From: Streptomyces cadmiisoli
GTDB taxonomy: Bacteria; Actinomycetota; Actinomycetes; Streptomycetales; Streptomycetaceae
Length of the DNA: 64,000 bases
Direction: 5' to 3'
Assembly (NCBI RefSeq): GCF_003261055.1
Contig: NZ_CP030073.1
Span: 1,426,001 to 1,490,000 of the forward strand
The position numbers and the translations under genes are program-made. Positions within the stretch are counted from its first letter, which is position 1; each line of letters starts with the position of its first letter. Positions 20,209 to 28,792 of the stretch are shown here, piece after piece. The notes under the pieces were generated by a model. It had not been told where the DNA came from, did no database searches, and saw nothing but the letters and a program-made list of their open reading frames with translations.

Positions 20209-21510
20209 TCAGTGGGTCTCGGTCAGGCCGGAGCCGTCGTCCGCTCCGGCGCCCGACTGGTAGCCGGCACCCGCGTCCTCACCGGCACCCGCGCCCTCAC
20301 CGCCGACTTCCTCGCCCGCACCGGCACCCTCACCACCGGCCTCCTCGCCTGCACCGGCACCCTCGCCGCCGGCCTCCTCGCCACCGGCCGCGTCGCCCGC
20401 GCCCAGCGTCGCGCCGACCGCCTCCAGCGCCGTCGTGACCGGCTGGAAGAACGTCTCGCCGCCCACGGTGCAGTCGCCGCTGCCGCCCGAGGTCAGGCCG
20501 AGCGCGAGCCCGTCCTGGGTGAACATCGAGCCGCCGCTGTCGCCCGGTTCGGCGCAGACGTCGGTCTGGATCAGCCCGGTGACGGTGCCCTCCGGGTAGT
20601 TGACGGTGGCGTCGAGACCGGTGACCGTGCCGTCGGCCAGGCCCGTGGTGCTGCCCATCCGGAACACCCCCTGGCCGACCGTCGCCTCGGCGGCCTGGAC
20701 GATCTGCACGACCTGCCCGCCGCCCACGTCGACGTCGCTCGGCGCCTCGGTCGCCGGGTCGTCGTACTTCACCAGTGCGAAGTCGCCCTCGCCCGGGAAC
20801 ACGGCCTGGTCGACGGTGGCGATCGGAGCCCCGTTCTGGGCGTCCGACCACTCGGCGACCGCGACCCCGCAGTGGCCGGCGGTCAGGAAGGCCGGACTGC
20901 CGTCCCCCGCGGTGACGTTGAAGCCGAGCGAGCAGCGCGAGCCGCCGCCGAATATCGCGTCGCCGCCCGAGGCGAAGGTCTTGAAGGTGCCGGCCGACTT
21001 CTGGATGGTCGCCATGCCCGAGCCGAGGCGCCGCACCGTCGACTCCAGCGTGTCCCACCGCTCGCCGGTGACCGTGCTGTCGGCGGTCACCCGGATCTTG
21101 TTGGTCCTGGGGTCGACGGCCCAGGCGGTGCCCGGGATGGTCGCCTGCGTCTTCAGGGTCCGCGCGGCGGACTCCAGTTCGGCCGTGCTGTTGTCGACCT
21201 GGCGCACCTCGGCGCCGGCCCTCTTGGCCTGCACGACGAGCTGGTTGTCGTCTCCGACCACGTTGACGACGAGCTGCTGGTCGTCCCGGTCGTAGTAGGA
21301 GCCGGCGAAGGCGTCGCCGAGCAGTCCGGCGAGCCGGCCGGCGAGGTCCGAGGCGTCGCCCGCCTTCAGGGTCCTCGGGGCGGCGGTGGTGCCCTCGGCG
21401 CCGTCCTGGGACGCGTTGGCGTTCGGCAGCAGGATCGCCGCCGCTCCGAGCGCCGCCGCACCGCCCACCGCGATCGCGGCCTTGCGCTTCGGAATTCGCT
21501 TGTGACTCAA
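20209..21510 (-). CDS. secreted alpha-lytic/streptogrisin-type serine protease with repetitive tail
   Basis: 433 residues. Signal peptide (basic MSHKRIPKRK, then a hydrophobic Ala-rich core), an alpha-lytic-protease-type propeptide (about 45-185) and an S1 protease domain. The triad is His213 (TAGHC), Asp243 (EGDFALVKYD) and Ser325 (EPGDSGGS). Cysteines C193/C214 and C319/C347 fit the two usual disulfides. After residue 375 comes a Gly/Glu/Ala tail with three exact-length 11-residue repeats. TTG start at 21510 behind AGGAGG with 9 nt spacing. The propeptide normally folds the protease and is then cleaved outside the cell. An SSI-type inhibitor gene lies about 10 kb downstream. Confidence 0.92.
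   Translation of the reverse strand: MSHKRIPKRKAAIAVGGAAALGAAAILLPNANASQDGAEGTTAAPRTLKAGDASDLAGRLAGLLGDAFAGSYYDRDDQQLVVNVVGDDNQLVVQAKRAGAEVRQVDNSTAELESAARTLKTQATIPGTAWAVDPRTNKIRVTADSTVTGERWDTLESTVRRLGSGMATIQKSAGTFKTFASGGDAIFGGGSRCSLGFNVTAGDGSPAFLTAGHCGVAVAEWSDAQNGAPIATVDQAVFPGEGDFALVKYDDPATEAPSDVDVGGGQVVQIVQAAEATVGQGVFRMGSTTGLADGTVTGLDATVNYPEGTVTGLIQTDVCAEPGDSGGSMFTQDGLALGLTSGGSGDCTVGGETFFQPVTTALEAVGATLGAGDAAGGEEAGGEGAGAGEEAGGEGAGAGEEVGGEGAGAGEDAGAGYQSGAGADDGSGLTETH
20281..20379 (-). repeat. three 33-bp coding repeats in the protease tail
   Basis: Codes for three tandem 11-residue units (EEAGGEGAGAG, then the same unit again, then EEVGGEGAGAG) covering residues 378-410 of the protease. The tail continues with a degenerate acidic Gly-rich segment to the C terminus. 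The repeat is in frame and probably varies in copy number between strains. It is likely a flexible, negatively charged extension outside the catalytic domain. Confidence 0.85.
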
Positions 21511-21697
21511 GCTTCTCGACCTCCTGAAGGACGGGGTCTGTGCCGCCGTCTCGGCGGCTGTTGGGGGGCGCCTGGATGGCCACAGGTACGCACGGGGTGC
21601 GCGGGACGTTCAATTCCGGTTCGCGACGGCCCGAAGTGCCGCGGTGAATCGGCCATGACCCGCGCGCGGACCGCGGGCGCCGGGAAGAATCCCCCGT

Positions 21698-22111
21698 ATG
21701 ACGATGACCTCGGCCGAAGCCGACAAGATCCTCACCGCCAACTTCGCCCCCTGGGTCCTGGAACTCGGGCTGTCCGTCGAGGAGTTGGGGGACGCGCGGG
21801 CCGTCCTGCGGCTGCCCTGGTCGCAGCGGCTGGCCCGGGAGGGCGGCGCGCTGTCCGGGCAGGCCCTGATGGCCGCGGCCGACACCACGACGGTGATCGC
21901 CGTCTCGGTGGCGCGGGGCGCCTTCGTACCGATGACGACGGTTCAGCAGTCGACGACCTTCCAGCGCGCCGTGACGGATTCGGATGTCCTGATCGAGGCG
22001 GTACTCACCAAGCTGGGCCGCCGGATGGCGTTCGCCGACATCTCCATGACCGCCGAGCGGACGGGGGAACTCGCGGCGCACGCGAGCACCGTCTACGCCC
22101 TACTGGGCTGA
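21698..22111 (+). CDS. PaaI-like hotdog-fold thioesterase
   Basis: 137 residues. The hotdog helix segment with GGALSGQALMAAADTTTVIAV and the strand MTTVQQSTTFQRAV match PaaI/YdiI thioesterases, which hydrolyse acyl-CoA thioesters. The catalytic acid is expected in the central helix, where Asp (AAADTTT) is present. ATG at 21698; a second ATG two codons later is possible. Divergent from the protease gene across 187 bp. Confidence 0.8.
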   Translation: MTMTSAEADKILTANFAPWVLELGLSVEELGDARAVLRLPWSQRLAREGGALSGQALMAAADTTTVIAVSVARGAFVPMTTVQQSTTFQRAVTDSDVLIEAVLTKLGRRMAFADISMTAERTGELAAHASTVYALLG

Positions 22112-22568
22112 CACGGTCCGTGGCCGATCAGCGACGGTCCGTTTCGGACAGCGTGCGGAATCCTTGCTTCAGGGAATCTGCACATCCAATACTCAACGAA
22201 GTCACGGGGAGCGGCGTATCTGCACAACCGCGCGCCCCCCGGCGCGTCTTTGGGACCGGAGTGCCGGATTCACTGTCCGGGCCGCAAGGGGCGCGGACGA
22301 GCCGATGCCGTGACGCATGTGAAGAACATGCCGACAAGGCGTGCGCGCGCCTGCACGGATCGCGGCCCGTGGGGCTCAAGTGACCTGGTGGGGCGCTTGA
22401 TTGATTGGATGCCCGCGGTCGCCGCGTGCTTTGATCCATCGCACCGCGGGGGCCGCGGAGGGCACTCCGGCCAGGGGCGCCCGGCGCCGCCCGCGGTCGC
22501 GGCCGTCCATCTGTCCCCAGAGGGGCCGCTCCCCCTTGTGAGATATCCATACGAAGGGAAGTTCCATC
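22112..22568 (+). other. 457-bp upstream region of the peptide-export operon
   Basis: No ORF with Streptomyces codon bias. It is less GC-rich than its surroundings in parts (for example 22160-22205 and 22395-22440). It must hold the promoter of the 71-residue peptide gene and the terminator of the thioesterase. A GAAGGGAAG ribosome binding site lies at about 22553-22561. I could not identify a convincing promoter by eye. Confidence 0.5.
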
Positions 22569-22784
22569 ATGAACTCCACCCCCCAGGTTGAGACCGTCGA
22601 GATCTCCGACGCCGAGCTGGACAACGTTTCCGGCGGTCTGTCCGTGAACGCCCTCGGCACCGTCACCGGCCTGGTGGACGGCATCGCCCCGGTTTCCGGC
22701 CTGGTCGACACCGCCGTCGGCACCGTCGAGGGTGCCACCGGTCTGAACACCGCCCCGGTCACGGCCCTGGTCGCCGGTCTCTGA
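22569..22784 (+). CDS. double-glycine-leader peptide, RiPP/bacteriocin-like precursor
   Basis: 71 residues. A 23-residue acidic leader ends in LDNVSGG, a classic double-glycine cleavage site. The core of 48 residues begins LSVNALG. It has no Cys, Lys, Arg or aromatic residue, is rich in Gly, Val, Thr, Ala and Leu, and has net charge about -3. It contains two related halves: GTVTGLVDGIAPVSGLVD and GTVEGATGLNTAPVTALVAG. The next genes encode a C39-peptidase transporter that would cut after GG, and its partners. Without Cys it cannot form lanthionines. The exported product may be unmodified, structural or surface active, or modified by distant enzymes. Confidence 0.82.
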   Translation: MNSTPQVETVEISDAELDNVSGGLSVNALGTVTGLVDGIAPVSGLVDTAVGTVEGATGLNTAPVTALVAGL

Positions 22785-22802
22785 TCGCATCGCAGTGCCG
22801 CT

Positions 22803-22835
22803 GAGTCCCGGAGTCGCACCCAGGCTCCGGGACTC
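22803..22835 (+). terminator. 11-bp stem-loop between peptide and transporter genes
   Basis: Perfect inverted repeat GAGTCCCGGAG / CTCCGGGACTC with an 11-nt loop, 18 bp after the peptide stop codon and 41 bp before the HlyD-like start. Followed by CTTCGG, not a U-tract. A partial terminator or RNA-stabilising hairpin here would let the short peptide mRNA exceed the transporter mRNA, as in many bacteriocin operons. Confidence 0.7.
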
Positions 22836-22876
22836 TTCGGATGTCGTCACGCAGTCCACCCGGTGAGGGAAAACAC

Positions 22877-23683
22877 GTGCAGTTCCGCCAGCAGGCCCTC
22901 GCCAGGCTCCAGTCGCCGGAGGAGCTCGACCTCCCGGTGCGCCTCGCCCGCCCGCAGGGCTGGCTGGTGCTGTCCGTGACGGTGGTCGTGATGGCCGCCG
23001 CGTCCGTATGGGCCGTGACCGGCTCGGTGTCCTCCACCGTGAGCGCGCCGGCCATCCTCACGCACGGCGAGGGCAGTTACCTGCTGCAGAGCCCGGTCGC
23101 CGGTCAGGTCACCGCGATCCTCGCCGAGGAGGGCGAGCGGCTGCCCGCCGACTCCCCCGTGCTGAAGGTCCGCACCGCCGACGGCGAGACGGAGGTCCGC
23201 ACCATCGCCGCGGGCCGGCTCAGCGCGCTGGCCGCGTCCATCGGCCAGATCATCTCCACCGGAGCGAACGTCGCCGCCGTGGAGAAGGTCGCCGACCCGG
23301 ACGACCCGCTGTACGCCACGGTGTACGTGCCCGCGGAGAACGCCGCCACGATCCCCGCGGACGCCGCCGTGGACCTCACCGTGCAGACGGTCCCCACCCA
23401 GGAGTACGGCGTCCTGCGCGGCCGGGTGAAGTCGGTGGACCGCTCACCGCAGTCCGCGCAGCAGATCGCCGCGTTCCTCGGGGACAGCCAGCTGGGCGAG
23501 CAGTTCACCGAGGACGGCCGCCCGGTGGCGGTGCTGGTGCGGCTCGACAGGTCGTCCCGCACGAAAAGCGGCTACCGGTGGTCGTCCGCGGACGGACCGC
23601 CGTACGCCCTCACGTCCATGACCACGGCCACCGGCTCGATCCGCCTGGCCGATCAGCGTCCCGTCGATTGGCTGCTGCCGTGA
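22877..23683 (+). CDS. HlyD-like NHLM bacteriocin-system secretion protein
   Basis: 268 residues. One N-terminal transmembrane helix (WLVLSVTVVVMAAASVWAV). Then a short lipoyl/barrel-sandwich region (SYLLQSPVAGQVTAILAEEGERL and GQIISTGANVAAVE) typical of membrane-fusion proteins. It is shorter than HlyD of Gram-negative bacteria and lacks the long coiled-coil hairpin, as in NHLM-type systems. It is expected to join the two ABC transporters outside the membrane. GTG at 22877 follows GAGGG at good spacing; an upstream ATG at 22841 lacks one. Its stop overlaps the next start (GTGA). Confidence 0.85.
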   Translation: MQFRQQALARLQSPEELDLPVRLARPQGWLVLSVTVVVMAAASVWAVTGSVSSTVSAPAILTHGEGSYLLQSPVAGQVTAILAEEGERLPADSPVLKVRTADGETEVRTIAAGRLSALAASIGQIISTGANVAAVEKVADPDDPLYATVYVPAENAATIPADAAVDLTVQTVPTQEYGVLRGRVKSVDRSPQSAQQIAAFLGDSQLGEQFTEDGRPVAVLVRLDRSSRTKSGYRWSSADGPPYALTSMTTATGSIRLADQRPVDWLLP

Positions 23684-25899
23684 GCACCGCACAGGAGACC
23701 CGGGGCAGACGCCGCGCCGCCCCGCCCAGGCGTCAGATCCCCAAGAGCCGCGGCAGGGCCGTGCGCACCCCCACCGTGCTCCAGATGGAGGCCGTCGAGT
23801 GCGGCGCCGCCTCCCTGGCGATGGTGCTCGGCCACTACGGCAAGCACGTCCCGCTGGAGGAACTGCGCATCGCCTGCGGCGTCTCCCGCGACGGCTCGCG
23901 CGCCAGCAACCTGCTCAAGGCGGCCCGCAGCTACGGCCTCACCGCCAAGGGCATGCAGATGGACCTGGCCGCCCTCGCCGAGGTGTCGGCGCCGGCCGTG
24001 CTGTTCTGGGAGTTCAACCACTACGTCGTCTACGACGGCGTGGGCCGTCGCTTCGGCCGCCGGGGCGTGTTCGTCAACGACCCCGCCAAGGGCCGCCGTT
24101 TCGTGCCCTTCGAGGACTTCGACGGCAGCTTCACCGGTGTCGTGCTGACCATGGAGCCCGGCGACGACTTCACCCGGGGAGGCCGCCGGCCCGGTGTCTG
24201 GCGCGCCATGCCGGCCCGGCTGCGCGGCACCGCCGGGACGATGCCCGCCGCGGTCCTGGCGAGCCTGCTGCTCGTGGTGGTCGGGGCGGCGGTGCCGGCG
24301 CTCAGCCGGACCTACATCGACATGTTCCTGATCGGCGGGCAGACCTCCCTGCTGGACGTGCTGTTCGCGTCGATGGGCACCTGTGTGCTGCTCACCCTGG
24401 TGCTGACCTGGCTGCAACAGGCCAATCTGCACCACGGCCGGATCATCTCCTCGACCCTGTCCAGCGCCCGCTTCCTTCGGCATCTGCTGCGGCTGCCGGT
24501 CACCTTCTTCTCCCAGCGCAGCCCCGCCGACCTGGTGCAGCGCCTCCAGTCGAACGACGCGGTGGCCGAGACGCTGGCCCGCGACCTCGCCGCGGCCGGC
24601 GTCGACGCGGTGGTCGTGGTGCTCTACGCCGTGCTCCTGTACACCTACGACCCGCAACTGACGTTCGTCGGTGTCGGCGTGGCCCTGCTGAACATCGTCG
24701 CCATGCGGGTCGTCATCCGGTTGCGCGCGACGCGTACGGCCAAGCTGCGCGCCGACAACGCCCGGCTGACCAACACGGCCTACACCGGCCTCCAGCTGAT
24801 CGAGACGATGAAGGCCACCGGCGGCGAGGACGGCTACTTCCGCAAGTGGGCCGGCCAGCACGCCACCACGCTGGAGGAGCAGCAGGCGCTCGGGGTGCCG
24901 AGCGCCTGGCTGGGAGTGGTCGCCCCGACCCTGGCGACGCTGAACAGCGCGCTGATCCTGTGGATCGGCGGCATGCGGGCGATCGAGGGCCATATCTCGG
25001 TCGGGCTGCTGGTGGCCTTCCAGGCGCTGGTGACCCGCTTCACCGCTCCGCTGACCCGGCTCAACGGCGTGGCGGGCCGCATCCAGGACTTCGCGGCCGA
25101 CGTGGCCCGGCTGAAGGACGTGGAGAACTTCCGCACCGACCCCCTGTACGACCGGCCCGGCGGCGACTCCACGCGCCGGCTGCACGGCCACGTCGAGCTG
25201 GAGAACATCACCTTCGGCTACAGCCCGCTCGACAAGCCCCTGCTGTCCGGTTTCGACCTGACCGTGGGACCGGGCCGCCAGGTGGCGCTGGTGGGCGGTT
25301 CGGGCAGCGGCAAGTCGACCGTCTCCCGGCTGATCTCGGGCCTGTACACGCCGTGGGAGGGCGTGATCCGGATCGACGGGCAGCGTCTGGAGGACATCCC
25401 GCGCGGGGCGCTGGCCGCCTCCGTCTCCTTCGTCGACCAGGACGTGTTCCTGTTCGAGGGTTCGGTGCGCGACAACGTGGCGCTGTGGGACCCGTCGGTC
25501 CCGGACGAGGCGGTGGTCCAGGCGCTGCGCGACGCGGCCCTGTACGACGTGGTGATGCGCCGGCCCGGCGGCATCCGCAGCAGGGTCGAGCAGGACGGCC
25601 GCAACTTCTCCGGCGGTCAGCGCCAGCGGCTGGAGATCGCGCGGGCCCTGGTCCGCCGCCCCAGCATCCTCGTCCTCGACGAGGTGACCAGCGCGCTCGA
25701 CGCCGAGACCGAACTGGTGGTCATGGACAACCTGCGCCGCCGCGGCTGCGCGTGTGTGGTGATCGCGCACCGGCTGAGCACCGTGCGGGACAGCGACGAG
25801 ATCGTCGTGCTCCAGCACGGCACGATCGTGGAGCGCGGCCGGCACGACGAACTGGTGGCACGGGGCGGGGCGTACGCGGCCCTGGTCAGGGAGCGATGA
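23680..25899 (+). CDS. peptidase C39-containing ABC transporter (NHLM type)
   Basis: 739 residues. N-terminal C39 cysteine peptidase with catalytic Cys41 (VECGAASLAMVLGHYG), His114 (FNHYVVYDGV) and Asp134 (VFVNDP). Six-helix exporter domain about 185-480. Nucleotide-binding domain about 500-735 with GGSGSGKST, FSGGQRQ and ILVLDEVTSALD. It should cleave the leader of the small peptide after Gly-Gly and export the core. GTG start at 23680 overlaps the stop of the HlyD-like gene; 1 bp separates it from the next gene. All catalytic residues are intact. Confidence 0.93.
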   Translation: MSTAQETRGRRRAAPPRRQIPKSRGRAVRTPTVLQMEAVECGAASLAMVLGHYGKHVPLEELRIACGVSRDGSRASNLLKAARSYGLTAKGMQMDLAALAEVSAPAVLFWEFNHYVVYDGVGRRFGRRGVFVNDPAKGRRFVPFEDFDGSFTGVVLTMEPGDDFTRGGRRPGVWRAMPARLRGTAGTMPAAVLASLLLVVVGAAVPALSRTYIDMFLIGGQTSLLDVLFASMGTCVLLTLVLTWLQQANLHHGRIISSTLSSARFLRHLLRLPVTFFSQRSPADLVQRLQSNDAVAETLARDLAAAGVDAVVVVLYAVLLYTYDPQLTFVGVGVALLNIVAMRVVIRLRATRTAKLRADNARLTNTAYTGLQLIETMKATGGEDGYFRKWAGQHATTLEEQQALGVPSAWLGVVAPTLATLNSALILWIGGMRAIEGHISVGLLVAFQALVTRFTAPLTRLNGVAGRIQDFAADVARLKDVENFRTDPLYDRPGGDSTRRLHGHVELENITFGYSPLDKPLLSGFDLTVGPGRQVALVGGSGSGKSTVSRLISGLYTPWEGVIRIDGQRLEDIPRGALAASVSFVDQDVFLFEGSVRDNVALWDPSVPDEAVVQALRDAALYDVVMRRPGGIRSRVEQDGRNFSGGQRQRLEIARALVRRPSILVLDEVTSALDAETELVVMDNLRRRGCACVVIAHRLSTVRDSDEIVVLQHGTIVERGRHDELVARGGAYAALVRER

Positions 25900-25900
25900 G

Positions 25901-28726
25901 ATGACGTCCGTTCCGTCCGCCGCGGGCGACGACTACGTCCTCGGCGCGCTCGGCTCCCTCGGTACCCGGGTCGACTGCGCCGGACTGGGCCGCCTGGACC
26001 TGGAGGGCCCGCAGGTGCTGTGGCTGGTCGCGGGCGGCGCGCTGGACCTGTTCGCCGTGGACGCCGCCGAGCAGGGCCACTGGCACCACCTCGGCCGTCT
26101 GGAGGCCGGCTCGCTGCTGCTCGGCCCGGTCGCCGGACCGCAGCACACCCTCGTCGCACGCCCCGTGCGGGACTGCGTAGTGCACCGCATCGGCCTGCGC
26201 GAGCTGTACCAGCCCGCGGTGACCCAGACCTGGTCGTACGACGAGTACGGCAACCCGCAGTACGTACCGCCGACGTCGAGTCCGCTGGAGTACGCCCTCG
26301 CCCTCGGCGTCGGCCGCGGTCTGTCCGTCCTCTTCCAGGCTCCGACGGCCGGCGAACGCGCCGTGGAGATGAGCGACGACGACGTCTTCTGGATGCAGGT
26401 GCCGCCCGGCAGCGTGCAGTACGGCTCCCTGTACGGCGCGGAGGCGGCGGCCGACCTGCTGATGGACCCGGCGGTCTGGCAGAGCATGGTCGACCAGCAG
26501 TACCGGCTGCTGACCACGCTGGACCGCTGGATCGAGCAGTTGGAGCGCACCCACGAGACCCGGACGGCCGCCGGTATCAAGGCCGGTGAGCAGGTGCGGG
26601 CGCAGGCGGACCGGACACTGCTCGCGTCGATCGGCAGGTCCTCGGCGAAGCGCACCACGGCCGCCGACGCGGACGCCACCCACGCCGCCTGCAGACTCGT
26701 CGCGAGCGCGGCCGGCATCGTCCTCGCCGATCCCGGGCACGGCGGCACCGAGAGCGACCGTCTGGACCCCGTCGAACGCATCGCCCTCGCCTCGCGCGTG
26801 CGCGCCCGGGCGGTCCGCCTGGACGGCGCGTGGTGGCGCGACAACGTCGGTCCGCTGGTCGGCCACCGGGCCCTGTCGGGTGCGCCGGTGGCGCTGCTGT
26901 GGCGGCGCGGCGGCTATGTGGCGGTGCATCCGGCGACCGGGCGCGAGACCCCGATCGAGAAGGCCAACGCCGCGGAGTTCGAGCCGCGCGCGGTGATGTT
27001 CTACCGTCCGCTGCCGGAACGCCCCCTCGGTCCGCTCGGCCTGCTGCGCTTCTGTCTGCGGGGCACCCGCGGCGACATGACCGGCCTGCTGCTCAGCGGT
27101 CTGGTGACGGTGGCGATCGGCGCGCTGGTGCCGATCGCCACGGGCAAGGTGCTCGGCGAGTTCGTGCCCGAGGCGCGGGCGGGGCTCATCACGCAGGTGT
27201 GTCTGGCGGTGATGGTCGCCGGTGTCGTCGCGGCGGCCTTCATGCTGCTCCAGAACATGACGATCCTGCGCCTGGAGGGCCGGATCGAGGCCACCCTCCA
27301 ACCGGCCGTGTGGGACCGGCTGCTGCGGCTGCCGACGAAGTTCTTCACCGGGCGTTCCACCGGTGAGCTGGCCAGTGCCGCCATGGGCATCAGCGCCATC
27401 CGCCGGCTGCTCGCGGGCGTCGGGCCGACCGTCGCGCAGTCGGTCACCGTCGGCGCGATGAACCTCGGGCTGCTGCTCTGGTACAGCGTCCCGATGGCGC
27501 TGGCCGCGTTCGGCATGCTGGTCGTCATCGCCGGGGTCTTCCTGGGCCTCGGGCTGTGGCAGGTGCGGTGGCAGCGACGGCTGACGGTGCTCACCAACAA
27601 GCTGAACAACCAGGCGTTCCAGACCCTGCGCGGTCTGCCCAAGCTGCGCGTGGCGGCAGCCGAGAACTACGCCTACGCCGCCTGGGCGGGCGAGTTCGCG
27701 CGCAGCCGTGAGCTCCAGCAGCGGCTCGGCCGCGTCAAGAACCTGACCACCGTGCTCGGCGCCGTCTACCTGCCGCTGTGCTCCCTGCTGATGTTCATGC
27801 TGCTCGCCGGGCCGGCGCGGGGCTCGATGTCGGCGGCGGAGTTCCTGGCCTTCAACACCTCGGTGACCATGCTGCTCACCTCGGTCACCCAGATCACCGG
27901 CGCGTTCGTTTCGCTGGTGGCCGCGCTGCCGCTGTACGAGGAGATCAAGCCGGTGCTGCGGGCCGCACCGGAGGTGCGCAACGCCAGCACCCGGCCGGGA
28001 ACGCTGACCGGGGCCCTGGAGGCACGCCGGCTGTCGTTCCGCTACTCCGACGACGGACCGCTCGTCCTGGACGATGTGTCGTTCGAGGTGCGGCCCGGCG
28101 AGTTCGTGGCGGTGGTCGGGCCGAGCGGCTGCGGCAAGTCGACGCTGCTGCGCCTGCTCATCGGCTTCGACAAGCCGGTCTCCGGCAGCGTCCTGTACGA
28201 CGGTCAGGACCTGGCGGCGCTCGACCAGTCGGCCGTCCGGCGCCAGTGCGGGGTGGTGCTCCAGCACGCGCAGCCGTTCACCGGTTCGATCCTGGACGTC
28301 ATCTGCGGCACCGAGCCGTACACGCCGGAGGAGGCGATGGCGGCGGCCGAGATGGCGGGGCTGGCGGAGGACATCCAGCGGATGCCGATGGGGCTGCACA
28401 CGATCGTCGCGGGCAACGGGGCGGTCTCCGGTGGCCAGCGGCAACGGCTGATGATCGCCCAGGCGCTGATCCGCCGGCCGCGCATCCTCTTCTTCGACGA
28501 GGCGACCAGCGCCCTCGACAACGAGACCCAGCGCAAGGTCATCGAGAGCACCAAGGCCCTCAACGCCACCCGCGTCGTCATCGCCCACCGGCTGTCGACG
28601 GTGCTCGACGCGGACCGTGTCGTCGTGATGGAGGACGGCAAGGTCGCCCAGCAGGGGCCGCCGGCCCAGCTGCTGGCGGACACGGGCGGCCGTCTGCACG
28701 AGCTGGTGCGGCGCCAGTTGGCCTGA
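25901..28726 (+). CDS. NHLM-type ABC transporter, permease-ATPase with large N-terminal domain
   Basis: 941 residues. The first ~370 residues are soluble and unlike standard ABC proteins, with a beta-rich start resembling the cyclic-nucleotide-like domain described in NHLM transporters. Membrane domain about 380-680. Nucleotide-binding domain about 695-940 with GPSGCGKST, VSGGQRQ, ILFFDEATSALD and IAHRL. No C39 motif. It is paired with the peptidase transporter, so the two may form a heterodimer, or this one may act on a further substrate. ATG at 25901, one base after the previous stop. Last gene of the operon. Confidence 0.9.
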   Translation: MTSVPSAAGDDYVLGALGSLGTRVDCAGLGRLDLEGPQVLWLVAGGALDLFAVDAAEQGHWHHLGRLEAGSLLLGPVAGPQHTLVARPVRDCVVHRIGLRELYQPAVTQTWSYDEYGNPQYVPPTSSPLEYALALGVGRGLSVLFQAPTAGERAVEMSDDDVFWMQVPPGSVQYGSLYGAEAAADLLMDPAVWQSMVDQQYRLLTTLDRWIEQLERTHETRTAAGIKAGEQVRAQADRTLLASIGRSSAKRTTAADADATHAACRLVASAAGIVLADPGHGGTESDRLDPVERIALASRVRARAVRLDGAWWRDNVGPLVGHRALSGAPVALLWRRGGYVAVHPATGRETPIEKANAAEFEPRAVMFYRPLPERPLGPLGLLRFCLRGTRGDMTGLLLSGLVTVAIGALVPIATGKVLGEFVPEARAGLITQVCLAVMVAGVVAAAFMLLQNMTILRLEGRIEATLQPAVWDRLLRLPTKFFTGRSTGELASAAMGISAIRRLLAGVGPTVAQSVTVGAMNLGLLLWYSVPMALAAFGMLVVIAGVFLGLGLWQVRWQRRLTVLTNKLNNQAFQTLRGLPKLRVAAAENYAYAAWAGEFARSRELQQRLGRVKNLTTVLGAVYLPLCSLLMFMLLAGPARGSMSAAEFLAFNTSVTMLLTSVTQITGAFVSLVAALPLYEEIKPVLRAAPEVRNASTRPGTLTGALEARRLSFRYSDDGPLVLDDVSFEVRPGEFVAVVGPSGCGKSTLLRLLIGFDKPVSGSVLYDGQDLAALDQSAVRRQCGVVLQHAQPFTGSILDVICGTEPYTPEEAMAAAEMAGLAEDIQRMPMGLHTIVAGNGAVSGGQRQRLMIAQALIRRPRILFFDEATSALDNETQRKVIESTKALNATRVVIAHRLSTVLDADRVVVMEDGKVAQQGPPAQLLADTGGRLHELVRRQLA

Positions 28727-28792
28727 CGGGCCGTACGGGTGGTCCCCCGCCGCCGGTGGCCAGCCGGGACCGCCCGGACACCCCCCGGTCCG

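Noticed and set aside
20281..20379. CRISPR-like array from the regular 33-bp repeats
   Set aside because: Repeats are contiguous without spacers and translate in frame as part of the protease tail.
22569..22784. Lanthipeptide precursor
   Set aside because: The leader ends in a double-glycine motif as in type II lanthipeptides, but the core has no Cys and no LanM gene is near. Lanthionine formation is impossible.
25886..28699. Minus-strand open frame of over 900 codons opposite the second NHLM transporter
   Set aside because: Antisense to an ABC transporter with all motifs in place. Composition is Arg/His/Gln-rich with no domain.
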